From IMG/VR virus record IMGVR_UViG_3300036832_000381, positions 1-39,429 of that record: DNA of 39,429 nucleotides; one strand, written 5' to 3'. A program made the position numbers and the translations under genes. The notes under the pieces are model-generated. The model was given only the letters and a program-made list of their open reading frames with translations. It was not told the DNA's origin and made no database searches. This DNA is from a virus. Shown piece after piece: positions 6,413 through 12,777 of this stretch. Position 1 is the first letter of the stretch, and each line of letters begins with the position of its first letter.

Positions 6413-7096
6413 ATGAAATTCCGACTTTTTCTTACCGCACTTCTCGCAGCGATCTGTCAGTCGGCTTCGGCCGGTCCATTGACCGTCGATCTCGGTGGCT
6501 TCCTGTGCGCTGACAATCAAGCCTGCGATTCGAACCCGGCGACCAACGTCATGACCGTCACGGCGGGACTCGATGGCGTGCCGTCGGTGCCCGGCTACAA
6601 CATCGCCATCGCTACGTCGTTTTCGAACAATCCAGGTAGCCCCAATTTCAACATTCTCGATCTGACGTGGACGGTCGCATCGCTCGGCACGGCTGGTGGA
6701 CCGCTCACCGTTGCCGTCAGTCAAACCGGCTTCGCCAACGGCCCGCTCGGCGCGAGTCAGTTGACTAGCACGTGCAGCGGCGACGTGCTCGGGATCGGCA
6801 CGGTGACATGCCAGCAATGGGTCAACCTGAGCAATACGTTGTTCGGCTTGGGATCGATCACGCCCGGCGCGCAAGGCCCGTTTAGTGATGTCGGATTCAC
6901 CGACACGGCACGCACGCTGTACAACGGAAGCGTGCCGTACTCGATCACCGATCGTCTGATTTTCAATTTGGCGGCGACCAACACCAGTACGGGCGATCTG
7001 GTCAGCACAACGACCAAGGTGCCGGAACCGGCGACGCTGTTGCTGCTCGGCGGTGCGCTGGTCGTTGGTGGAATCATGCGCCGGAAAAAAGTGTGA
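6413..7096 (+). CDS. PEP-CTERM secreted protein (exosortase substrate)
   Basis: This 227-residue exported protein has a classic bipartite sorting pattern. The signal peptide is MKFRLFLTALLAAICQSASA (cleavage likely after ASA). The C-terminus has VPEPAT, a hydrophobic segment LLLLGGALVVGG and a short basic tail RRKK. The middle is a Thr/Ser/Gly-rich beta-type region with three or four cysteines. PEP-CTERM proteins are processed by exosortase in Gram-negative, polysaccharide-making bacteria. I saw no exosortase gene here, so the host must supply it. Function on a phage is unknown; cell-surface alteration of the lysogen is inferred. GGGTGA precedes the ATG. A stem-loop terminator follows at 7123, so it may form its own unit. 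Confidence 0.88.
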   Translation: MKFRLFLTALLAAICQSASAGPLTVDLGGFLCADNQACDSNPATNVMTVTAGLDGVPSVPGYNIAIATSFSNNPGSPNFNILDLTWTVASLGTAGGPLTVAVSQTGFANGPLGASQLTSTCSGDVLGIGTVTCQQWVNLSNTLFGLGSITPGAQGPFSDVGFTDTARTLYNGSVPYSITDRLIFNLAATNTSTGDLVSTTTKVPEPATLLLLGGALVVGGIMRRKKV

Positions 7097-7122
7097 CCTC
7101 TAGTTGTTGTTGGCGGCGGCAC

Positions 7123-7151
7123 GAACGGCCCTCGATGCTTGGGGGCCGTTC
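7123..7151 (+). terminator. Probable terminator after the PEP-CTERM gene
   Basis: GAACGGCCC (7123-7131) and GGGCCGTTC (7143-7151) are perfectly complementary and form a 9-bp GC-rich stem with an 11-nt loop. The downstream tract, TCTTGCC, is only weakly T-rich. The position, 27 nt after the stop codon, favours termination. Confidence 0.6.
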
Positions 7152-7187
7152 TCTTGCCTGCGATCAGCGCGCGGTGCATCATGCCGC

Positions 7188-7295
7188 GTGCGCAAATTCG
7201 ACAACGATGAATGGACGGCGCTCATCGCGGCGGCAGCGGTATTGCTTGCGATCGTCTGCATTTTCTGCGGCGTGTATTTGATGCTATCGCGATGA
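7188..7295 (+). CDS. Very small single-pass membrane protein (35 aa)
   Basis: From a GTG at 7188 the frame encodes about 35 residues: a charged N-terminus (RKFDNDEW), then one hydrophobic segment (TALIAAAAVLLAIVCIFCGVYLML). A longer start at 7104 would run through the terminator stem, so I prefer the short form, though no clear ribosome binding site is present. The stop overlaps the ATG of the next gene (ATGA), which supports a real coupled pair. Function is unknown. Confidence 0.4.
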   Translation: MRKFDNDEWTALIAAAAVLLAIVCIFCGVYLMLSR

Positions 7296-7495
7296 CTGAC
7301 GACACCGACGAATGCCTGCGAGAGTTACGAAAAGAAAAGCGCGAGTTGCGCGCAGCTGAGGGCGTTGATTGTCCGCGATGCGCGCTCGTTCGTCCCAAAG
7401 CGATCGCGTCGATTCTCTTGCCCGGTCAGACGTGCAAAGTCGACGGTTATCGCGACCCGAGATCGCGCCCCAAGCGCGTCGGTCTATACAAGTGA
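7292..7495 (+). CDS. Small Cys-containing protein (67 aa)
   Basis: The ATG overlaps the preceding stop by ATGA. The N-terminus is charged and helical (ECLRELRKEKRELRAAEG), then CPRC at 27-30 and a further Cys at 48 suggest a possible metal site with Cys8. The tail is basic (RPKRVGLYK). No family is recognised. It precedes a promoter-bearing gap of 166 nt. Confidence 0.5.
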   Translation: MTDDTDECLRELRKEKRELRAAEGVDCPRCALVRPKAIASILLPGQTCKVDGYRDPRSRPKRVGLYK

Positions 7496-7547
7496 GCGCT
7501 CCCGCGATGTCGATCGACGCTCAGTCACAGCGAATCTCCTAGTCGGT

Positions 7548-7593
7548 TCAAGGGGTTAACAGACCACCCATAAATACTTTGTAAACCCCTTGA
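7548..7593. promoter_or_regulatory. Inverted-repeat operator overlapping a -35 box
   Basis: TCAAGGGGTTAACA (7548-7561) and TGTAAACCCCTTGA (7580-7593) are inverted copies with one mismatch over 14 bp. Their centres are 32 bp apart, about three helical turns. The right arm overlaps the first bases of TTGACA at 7590-7595. This is the geometry of a repressor or activator site used by two dimers on the same DNA face. The binding protein is unknown. Confidence 0.55.
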
Positions 7594-7618
7594 CAGCATC
7601 GTTAGTGCGTGAGACTAT
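7590..7618 (+). promoter_or_regulatory. Promoter of the small-gene/integrase operon
   Basis: A perfect TTGACA (7590-7595) lies 17 nt from GACTAT (7613-7618), which matches the -10 consensus at 3 of 6 positions. It would start transcription near 7625, 37 nt before the ATG at 7662. The strong -35 and weak -10, with the inverted repeat across the -35, suggest a regulated promoter. Confidence 0.5.
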
Positions 7619-7661
7619 TCTCCTTAGCAACACAGTCATCAACTAATTGGAGATAGATCAA

Positions 7662-7850
7662 ATGTCACGCAAACACTACATAGCAATCGCCGCAGCGATC
7701 AAGTCGGTACGCGCTGAAGCGGACCCGCATGATCTGGCAACCACGACCGCTGACGAGATCGCTTACAAGCTGGCGTCGATCCTGAAGCAAGATAACGCTG
7801 CATTCGATCGTGTGCGCTTTCTCGACGCGTGCGGAGTGGTGCAAGCCTAG
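7662..7850 (+). CDS. Small phage hypothetical protein (62 aa)
   Basis: I chose the ATG at 7662, which has TTGGAGA about 8 nt upstream; an in-frame start 15 nt earlier overlaps that site. The 62 residues, beginning MSRKHYIAIAAAIK, are mostly helical, with an acidic C-terminal half ending FDRVRFLDACGVVQA. Proteins with this MSRKHY-type start are common small early phage proteins without known function. It is the first gene behind the promoter at 7590. Confidence 0.7.
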   Translation: MSRKHYIAIAAAIKSVRAEADPHDLATTTADEIAYKLASILKQDNAAFDRVRFLDACGVVQA

Positions 7851-7953
7851 TGCGTCCGACTCAGCGCGTCGCAGCGCGCTGCATCGGATCGCATTAGCGA
7901 AACGCGGGACGCCCACCGAATTGGGGCATTTTTCGAAAAAGGGAAACACGATC

Positions 7954-8256
7954 ATGGCACGCAAGAATCAGACGAACAGCAACGAAGCGACGACGAACAA
8001 CGAAGCGACGACGACGCCAGCGGCGACCAACGACGCGACCTCGCCGCCCGCGACCGACGCCAAGACTCCCGCCAAAAAGCGCATTTATCTGGTCCACAAA
8101 GACGGAGAGCCGTTGATGTTCGTGCGAGCGCGCAGCGTGGGCGCAGCGACGCTGTACGCAGCTGGCAAGCAGTTCGAGACGATCCTCGCCGATGGCGACC
8201 ATTTCATCAAGCACATGGGCAAACTGCCGATGGAGGAAGCCGCCGCTGCCGAGTAG
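7954..8256 (+). CDS. Hypothetical protein with Thr/Asn-rich N-terminus (100 aa)
   Basis: The first 45 residues are a low-complexity Asn/Thr/Ala/Pro tract, followed by a compact C-terminal domain (KKRIYLVHKDGEPLMFVRARSVGAATLYAAGKQF). This pattern, a short beta strand followed by ARSxxxAxxYAA, resembles a small domain found in many phage early proteins of unknown role. An AAAGGGAAA site precedes the ATG. The adjacent 8703 gene has a similar strand-helix arrangement (ARKGPLLVEVEAHDRAHAAYTACRM). Confidence 0.65.
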   Translation: MARKNQTNSNEATTNNEATTTPAATNDATSPPATDAKTPAKKRIYLVHKDGEPLMFVRARSVGAATLYAAGKQFETILADGDHFIKHMGKLPMEEAAAAE

Positions 8257-8328
8257 CGCGCCAGTCAGTGCCGCGTGACAGGCGGCACTATCGGGCGCGC
8301 ATTCTCGCGCGACGAAAACGGAGACCAC

Positions 8329-8706
8329 ATGAACGAAGCAAAGCCCACGCACAAAGTGACCGCATCGCTTTCCACCGATCCGTTCGATCGTTTGCTGTCG
8401 AGTCTTCTCGGGTTGCCGAATGGCGCGCACGCGAACCCGACCGTCGTCCAGTCGATCGACTTCTACGGCAACACCACGTCATTCATGATTCAAACCGTGC
8501 GAAGCGACGAAGGCGTTACGGCGTTCGTGACGCAAGTTAATGCCCAAGGTTCGCAGCGCTACATCCTGACGCACAATGTGTTGGCGACGATCGATCGCCA
8601 GCGCGATGCACTGACGACGAAGATTCGCCGTCGCCACGGCAAGCGTATTGCAGAGGAACGCAAGGCTGCCGGTCTGAAGCCCGGTTTTATGAAGGGCACA
8701 AAGTGA
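8329..8706 (+). CDS. Phage hypothetical protein (125 aa)
   Basis: No family is recognised. The protein begins MNEAKPTHKV and has a mixed beta/alpha centre (QSIDFYGNTTSFMIQTVRSDEGVTAFVTQVNAQGSQRYILT). The C-terminus is strongly basic (KIRRRHGKRIAEERKAAGLKPG), suggesting nucleic-acid contact. The ATG follows a GGAGA site. The stop overlaps the next gene's GTG (GTGA), so the pair is translationally coupled within the operon leading to the integrase. Confidence 0.65.
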   Translation: MNEAKPTHKVTASLSTDPFDRLLSSLLGLPNGAHANPTVVQSIDFYGNTTSFMIQTVRSDEGVTAFVTQVNAQGSQRYILTHNVLATIDRQRDALTTKIRRRHGKRIAEERKAAGLKPGFMKGTK

Positions 8707-8900
8707 ACTATCAGGTGTTGATCAGCCGCGCGCGCAAAGGCCCGCTACTGGTCGAGGTCGAAGCGCACGATCGCGCGCACGCCGCATACACGGCATGCCG
8801 TATGCGCGGCTTGTCCACGCACAACCTCACGATGGTCGCACCGGACGAGTACACGCTCGCTGATCATACAATCCGCGTGATCGCAAAGGGGAATACATGA
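8703..8900 (+). CDS. Small phage hypothetical protein (65 aa)
   Basis: The GTG start overlaps the preceding stop (GTGA) and the stop overlaps the next ATG (ATGA). This 65-residue protein is therefore held in a chain of coupled genes. It has a beta-alpha-beta feel: YQVLISRARKGPLLVEVEA, a helix HDRAHAAYTACRMRG, then a strand near the end. It may be a short relative of the C-terminal domain of the protein starting at 7954. Function is unknown. Confidence 0.6.
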   Translation: MNYQVLISRARKGPLLVEVEAHDRAHAAYTACRMRGLSTHNLTMVAPDEYTLADHTIRVIAKGNT

Positions 8901-9085
8901 CACTGACGAAGGGCGAACGTTACGCGCGCGAGTTGGACAGGTTCGCCGCTCGTCGCGAGCGCATGAAACAGATGCGCGCCGAGTTGAACGAGGACGGCAC
9001 CACGAAATATTCGCTACAGCAGATCGGCGACAAGTTCGGGATCAGTCGCGCGCGCGTCAGTCAACTACTTAAGGACGACAAGTGA
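8897..9085 (+). CDS. Small helix-turn-helix protein coupled to the integrase
   Basis: This is a 62-residue basic protein. Residues ~37-57 (SLQQIGDKFGISRARVSQLL) form a clear helix-turn-helix of the sigma-region-4/RpoE type, with the usual QIGxxxGISRxRVxQL signature. The N-terminal half is a charged helix. Start and stop overlap both neighbours (ATGA with 8900, GTGA with the integrase), so it is translated with the integrase. It could be a recombination directionality factor or a local transcription regulator. The HTH gene at 12258 is the other candidate. Confidence 0.7.
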   Translation: MTLTKGERYARELDRFAARRERMKQMRAELNEDGTTKYSLQQIGDKFGISRARVSQLLKDDK

Positions 9086-10176
9086 AAGACCGCTCGCTGC
9101 CTATTGGTCTCTACTATCGCGCGAAGTTCGGGACATACGGCTATCGCGAGTCCGGCGGCGGTCGCGGTGCATCGCGCAAGTTCGTCAGTCTCGGGAAGAT
9201 CACGCGCGAAGCGGCGATCGATCAATGGCTCGCGATTCAGGCGAAAGCCGAAGCGTGCGAAGCGGTCGCCATCAAAGCGTTCGCGAAAGCTGGCACCGTC
9301 GCCGAACTCATTGACGCTTACATTGACATCGAGATGCCGCGTCTCGTCCAACTCGACCAACTGTCCGAGAAAACCGCCGAGGGATACACGGCGCAAGCGG
9401 CGCAGCTGCGTACACTGTTCGGCTCAATCAAATACGCAGTGACGCCCAACCAAGCGCTGAACCGCGACGTGTTGCGTCGCGCCGATGTCGAGAGACACAT
9501 GCGCGAATTCGAGGGCGTGCGCGGCCAGGTTGCGGCCAACCGCCGCGTCGCGCTGCTGTCGATCATATTCGAGCACGGCCAATCTAAGGCGCTCTGTGCT
9601 TTCAATCCGTGTTTCAAGTCGAAGCGCAATCGAGAGATCGCGCGCAAGAATGTGATCTCCGAGGACGTGCGCGCCAAGCTGGCGGCATCGCTGCGCAATC
9701 ACCCGTTGCGACTCATTGCGGCGCTGTCAGATATCACGGCGATGCGCAAGGTCGACGTGGTCACGCTGAAAGTGTCGAGCATCGGCGAGGGCGTGATTCA
9801 TGTCACGCCGTCAAAGACTCGACGCAAGACTGGCATCAAACAGGAGTTCGTGATCACGCCCGCTATCCGCGCGATTCTGAACGACGCCGCCAAGCTTCCC
9901 GGTCGCAAGGTGTCCCCGATCACTGGCGCGTATGTGTTCCCGATGGACAACGGCAAGCCGTACAACGAATTCGCGTTACAAAATGCGTGGCAGCGCGCGA
10001 AGAAACGCGCCGGGCTGGAAGACGTGGCGTTCACGTTCCGCGACCTGCGTACAACTGAGTTGAACGCGGTGCGCGCGTCTGGTGGAGACGCTACAGCGAC
10101 CGCCGGGCATGCTGACAAGCGCACGACGGAACGGCACTATCTCGACGTGCCGACGCGCGTGATGCCAAGGAGATAA
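9082..10176 (+). CDS. int: Tyrosine-recombinase integrase
   Basis: This 364-residue site-specific recombinase would integrate the phage at the attP near 12.07 kb. An N-terminal arm-binding region (about 1-65, Gly/Arg-rich) is followed by a core-binding helical domain (~70-180) and the catalytic domain. Catalytic residues are R222 (AMRK), K245 (SKTRRK), R323 (FRDLR), H343 (AGHADK) and the nucleophile Y353 (ERHYLD). The first histidine of the HxxR box is replaced by R320 (FRDLR), a common variant in phage integrases. The GTG start overlaps the HTH gene. Unusually, six small genes separate it from attP by about 1.8 kb. Confidence 0.93.
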   Translation: MKDRSLPIGLYYRAKFGTYGYRESGGGRGASRKFVSLGKITREAAIDQWLAIQAKAEACEAVAIKAFAKAGTVAELIDAYIDIEMPRLVQLDQLSEKTAEGYTAQAAQLRTLFGSIKYAVTPNQALNRDVLRRADVERHMREFEGVRGQVAANRRVALLSIIFEHGQSKALCAFNPCFKSKRNREIARKNVISEDVRAKLAASLRNHPLRLIAALSDITAMRKVDVVTLKVSSIGEGVIHVTPSKTRRKTGIKQEFVITPAIRAILNDAAKLPGRKVSPITGAYVFPMDNGKPYNEFALQNAWQRAKKRAGLEDVAFTFRDLRTTELNAVRASGGDATATAGHADKRTTERHYLDVPTRVMPRR

Positions 10177-10177
10177 G

Positions 10178-10381
10178 ATGACGTTCGATGAACTGAAGGC
10201 GGAACGATTAGCTTTGCAGAAGACGGTGACGGACGCCGTGCACCGATTCGAACGCGAGTTCGGATGCTACGTGGAGTTGGCTCGCTTCGAGCACGTCGAC
10301 ATCACTGCAATAGACGATGATCGGCGTCAGTATATTCCGTCGGTCACTTTTCGAATCGTGCTCGACGATCACCCGACGTAA
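10178..10381 (+). CDS. Small acidic hypothetical protein (67 aa)
   Basis: The ATG lies 1 nt after the integrase stop, with an AAGGAGA site inside the integrase end. The first half is a helix (ELKAERLALQKTVTDAVHRFEREFG), followed by strands ending TFRIVLDD. This form is typical of small phage proteins with an amphipathic helix packed on a sheet. No function is assigned, and neither cysteines nor a signal are present. Confidence 0.6.
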   Translation: MTFDELKAERLALQKTVTDAVHRFEREFGCYVELARFEHVDITAIDDDRRQYIPSVTFRIVLDDHPT

Positions 10382-10401
10382 AACCCAATGGAGGCAGTCA
10401 G

Positions 10402-10587
10402 GTGGATGTCATCCGCGAAATAAAGCTTCGAATCGAAACGCGCACGACCGCGCACACTACAACGCGCGTATTCATCAACGACGTGAGCGCGGGTCTGCTC
10501 ACAATGACCAATGAGGAATTCGACGCGTTCGCATCCATGTTGATGGCGTTCGCGAGCGCGACAGTAGAGAACCGTTCACGCACATAA
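10402..10587 (+). CDS. Small hypothetical protein (61 aa)
   Basis: The GTG start at 10402 has GGAGGCAG about 6-11 nt upstream, a good ribosome binding site. The protein opens with a strand (VIREIKLRIETRTT), then a polar turn and a helix ending ASMLMAFASA. The family is unknown. It is followed by a short frame whose start is near 10606. Confidence 0.55.
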   Translation: MDVIREIKLRIETRTTAHTTTRVFINDVSAGLLTMTNEEFDAFASMLMAFASATVENRSRT

Positions 10588-10605
10588 GGAGAGCACCGCA
10601 TCATC

Positions 10606-10782
10606 ATGGACAAACAAAACCGCGAGTTTGTTTGGCGTTCCGCTTTGATTCAAGCGCGCATGCGCAATCAATGGGACGAGTTGCTACGGTTAATTGAGAC
10701 AAGCGAATCTATACCGACATCGCTGCGCAACGACGTGGCCGTCGCCATGTTGATGAAGCGTGGCATGACCGAGAAAGGGTGA
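10606..10782 (+). CDS. Small helical protein (58 aa)
   Basis: From the ATG at 10606 the frame encodes 58 residues, MDKQNREFVWRSALIQARM..., ending GMTEKG. It appears all-helical and charged, with no cysteine. An AAGGAG site lies about 14 nt upstream, a slightly long spacing, so the start is tentative. The stop is 3 nt before the next gene's GTG. Compact packing with neighbours supports coding. Confidence 0.5.
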   Translation: MDKQNREFVWRSALIQARMRNQWDELLRLIETSESIPTSLRNDVAVAMLMKRGMTEKG

Positions 10783-10785
10783 AAC

Positions 10786-11463
10786 GTGATCGAGTATCGT
10801 AAGGGATTACCTGCACGCCCGGCGCGCATGCGCCATTTGCCACTGAATGACAAAGGCTATCCGGTGCCGTGGTTTGTGGAGTGGGTCGACGATCGGCCAG
10901 ACTTTCGCATCATGGACCACGAAAAGTGGGCACGCGCGATTCGTCATAAAGTGTGTTGGTTGTGCGGCGACGTGCTTGGCTCTTACAAAACGTTTGTTGC
11001 CGGGCCGATGTGCGGTGTCAATCGAACGTCCGCAGAACCGCCGTCGCATTTCGAGTGTGCGACTTACGCCGCTAAGGCGTGCCCGTTTCTGACGTTGCCG
11101 AAAGCGATGCGCCGCGATGCAGGTCTACCGGAACATCTGCGCATGAAGGCGTCGACGGTGGAAGAGCACATCATCGGTGGAGTCGGCATCACGCGCAATC
11201 CGGGCGTGGCTATGTTGTGGACGTGTCGCGATTACAAACTCGTCCGCACGCCGAACGGATACATCATTCGAATGGGCGAACCAAATCACGTCGAGTGGTA
11301 CGCCGAAGGTCGGCCGGCGACGCGTGCTGAAGTGGAGGAATCAGTGCGTACTGGTCTGCCATTCTTGCAAAAGATGGCCGACGATGAAGGCAACGGCGCA
11401 CCCGCCGAGTTGTCGACTTTGATCGAGCGCTTTCAAGTGCACTTGCCGAGAGACGCCGCATGA
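10786..11463 (+). CDS. Conserved phage protein with a Cys cluster (225 aa)
   Basis: The frame starts at GTG 10786. It contains a likely zinc site: CWLCG near 62-66, then Cys at ~81 (GPMCGVNR) and Cys at ~96 and ~104 (FECATYAAKACPF). The N-terminal GLPARPxRMRxLPxxxxGYPVPWFVxW pattern is one I associate with conserved hypothetical proteins of betaproteobacterial phages. The C-terminal half is acidic and ends with a helix. No enzymatic motif is visible. It is coupled by ATGA to the 63-residue gene downstream. A nucleic-acid-binding role is a guess from the cysteine cluster. Confidence 0.75.
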   Translation: MIEYRKGLPARPARMRHLPLNDKGYPVPWFVEWVDDRPDFRIMDHEKWARAIRHKVCWLCGDVLGSYKTFVAGPMCGVNRTSAEPPSHFECATYAAKACPFLTLPKAMRRDAGLPEHLRMKASTVEEHIIGGVGITRNPGVAMLWTCRDYKLVRTPNGYIIRMGEPNHVEWYAEGRPATRAEVEESVRTGLPFLQKMADDEGNGAPAELSTLIERFQVHLPRDAA

Positions 11464-11651
11464 ATACACGATCGATGGATATCGTCGTGGACGCGCTGCA
11501 AGACATCATCCTAGCTGGCAGCATCGAGGACGCGCGAGCGCGTGCGCGCCGCGCACTGGCGGCGCTTCTGCGCTGCAACCACGTTTGGTCGCCCATCGCG
11601 CACGCTGGCGTGGCGCGTTGTCTACTCTGCGGCGAGGAGCTTCTACCATGA
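11460..11651 (+). CDS. Small hypothetical protein with CxxC (63 aa)
   Basis: The ATG overlaps the previous stop and the stop overlaps the next ATG, so coupling is tight on both sides. A long helix with repeated ARARARRALAAL is followed by CNHVW and CLLCGEEL, a possible zinc ribbon of C/H type. Function is not recognised. Confidence 0.6.
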   Translation: MNTRSMDIVVDALQDIILAGSIEDARARARRALAALLRCNHVWSPIAHAGVARCLLCGEELLP

Positions 11652-11962
11652 CCACCGACACGGCAGCGACGTTGCTCCGCGATCTCGACTACGAAAAGAC
11701 CGACCTTCCCCTGTTGGGGTTTCCAGATGCTTGCGTATTGGATCGCGAACTCGTCGACCGCATCCGCGCGTTCCTCGCCGCGTTGCCGGATGAGGCGATC
11801 GCCTCTCTTCACCGCTGCGCCGCCCTAGGCATGGAACGGGCGGCGAAGATTTGCGACGACATGCCGGCGAAGCCTCGGGATTCATGGGAGTGTGCCAACG
11901 CCATCCGCGCCGCCATCGCGCAAATCGGGGAAAAGTGTGACGACAGGCGCAGTCACCAGTGA
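11648..11962 (+). CDS. Hypothetical protein (104 aa), last gene before attP
   Basis: This 104-residue protein is mostly helical and acidic in its N-terminal half. It has ELVDRIRAFLAALPDEAIASLHRCAALGMERAAKICDD as its most regular segment and three or four scattered cysteines. The resemblance is to small phage proteins that carry an Ala-rich helical repeat; no function is known. The start overlaps the previous stop (ATGA). Its final codons overlap the outermost arm-type repeat of attP (11934-11944), so the coding end and the recombination site share DNA. Confidence 0.65.
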   Translation: MTTDTAATLLRDLDYEKTDLPLLGFPDACVLDRELVDRIRAFLAALPDEAIASLHRCAALGMERAAKICDDMPAKPRDSWECANAIRAAIAQIGEKCDDRRSHQ

Positions 11963-12178
11963 CCCCAAGTCGTCACACTAGGGTTTTGCGTCGTCACACT
12001 AAATTGCTAAGTCGTTGACAGCACAACACAAAACGCGATCGGTCAACATGATTCGTAATCAGTAGACCGAGGTTCAATTCCTCGCGACAGCACCAATCAG
12101 ATCAACGCGTTCCGTGATAGTGATCACTTCAGTGTGACGACATTTTCAGATGACTGTGACGACGCCCGTCGTCACACT
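11934..12178. other. attP: Phage attachment site attP with arm-type repeats
   Basis: Six copies of the 11-bp word GTCGTCACACT surround a tRNA-derived core. Left arm: reverse at 11934-11944, forward at 11969-11979 and 11990-12000. Right arm: reverse at 12131-12141 and 12153-12163 (one mismatch), forward at 12168-12178. The inner pairs are 21 and 22 bp apart, about two helical turns, and face each other across the core. This is the layout expected for integrase arm sites. Arms on both sides imply an unsplit attP, so the window is the circular or free form. The pair at 12156-12164 and 12167-12175 also forms a perfect 9-bp inverted repeat. Confidence 0.8.
12049..12095 (+). other. att core: 3' part of tRNA-Thr(CGU)
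   Basis: The stretch starts in the anticodon arm. The loop TTCGTAA (12052-12058) carries anticodon CGT, and the 3' stem TCAGT follows. Next come a short variable loop, a T-arm with CGAGG / TTCAATT / CCTCG (12068-12084), the 3' acceptor strand CGACAGC, the discriminator A and CCA (12093-12095). The 5' half, including D-arm and acceptor 5' strand, is missing, and the anticodon 5' stem pairs only three bases. It is therefore a tRNA fragment that would restore the host gene on integration. Confidence 0.8.
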
Positions 12179-12189
12179 GAAAATAACGA

Positions 12190-12219
12190 TTGATTTCTAG
12201 TACGAACAGAGACTATAAA
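12190..12219 (+). promoter_or_regulatory. Promoter of the excisionase-like gene
   Basis: TTGATT (12190-12195), an 18-nt spacer and TATAAA (12214-12219) match the sigma70 consensus at 4/6 and 5/6. It starts only 12 bp beyond the last arm-type repeat of attP. Integrase or the HTH protein bound to the arm could therefore influence it. The ATG at 12258 follows about 33 nt after the expected start. Confidence 0.6.
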
Positions 12220-12257
12220 GCGCGACTGACACCCCCCAACCGCGAGAGGGAGAGTCC

Positions 12258-12503
12258 ATGTCTCGTAGTAACCGCCGCACTCAAGCGGCGCGCTCATCTG
12301 AATCCCCCACTGTTCTGGCATTCGCCGAAGTCGCATCGTTCCTGAATCTTCCCGCTTCCACGCTTTGGAAATTGCGTGCGCAAGGCACCGGCCCGCCTGC
12401 ATTCAAGATCGGCCGTCGTCTGTACGTCCGTCGCGTCGATCTCGATGCGTGGATAAATGAAATGGCAACCACCCAAGGAGACGATAAGCGTGGCAAAACG
12501 TAA
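12258..12503 (+). CDS. Excisionase/AlpA-like helix-turn-helix protein
   Basis: This is an 81-residue DNA-binding protein of the HTH_17/AlpA/Xis class. A short basic tail (1-18) precedes the domain. Its pattern, FAEVASFLNLPASTLWKLRAQGTGPPAFKIGRRLYVRRVDLDAWI, includes the winged-helix GPPxxKxGRRxxxRxxDLxxW that defines the family. It lies immediately downstream of attP, with its own promoter and a GAGAGGGAGAG site before the ATG. It is the best candidate for the directionality factor. After integration, attP splitting would place it at the opposite prophage end from int. It overlaps the next gene by 14 nt. Confidence 0.85.
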   Translation: MSRSNRRTQAARSSESPTVLAFAEVASFLNLPASTLWKLRAQGTGPPAFKIGRRLYVRRVDLDAWINEMATTQGDDKRGKT

Positions 12504-12774
12504 CTACGACGAAGTGAACGAAGACACGGTTCGCCCGATTCGATTCTGGAACGCTAAGGAAAAGCGGTGGGTTCCGCATCGTTTCTACGCGGTTGAAAAT
12601 CTCCGCGCGCATATCGGCATCTACATTGAATCACGCCGAGCTGAAATCGGAACGACGATCGAAATGATTGACACGAGCAAGGGATACAAACTGCTTGCGC
12701 CATATACGCGACGCGTCGACGGTGTAGAAGCGCCGAAGGGCGATGACATTTTTAAACTAGCAACGAAGGAGTAA
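12490..12774 (+). CDS. Hypothetical protein (94 aa)
   Basis: The GTG at 12490 has AAGGAGA about 7 nt upstream, within the end of the HTH gene, and is preferred over an in-frame ATG at 12457 for that reason. The protein has no recognised domain. It contains a Trp/Lys-rich segment (FWNAKEKRWVPHRFYAVENLRAHIGIYIESRRAEIG), then a probable strand-rich C-terminus. It is co-directional with the excisionase-like gene and 3 nt from the next frame, so it is likely an operon member. Confidence 0.6.
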   Translation: MAKRNYDEVNEDTVRPIRFWNAKEKRWVPHRFYAVENLRAHIGIYIESRRAEIGTTIEMIDTSKGYKLLAPYTRRVDGVEAPKGDDIFKLATKE

Positions 12775-12777
12775 GTC

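Noticed and set aside
12005-12095. A complete tRNA-Thr gene
   Set aside because: The 5' acceptor strand and D-arm are absent and the anticodon 5' stem pairs only partly. Only the 3' half is present, as expected for an att core.
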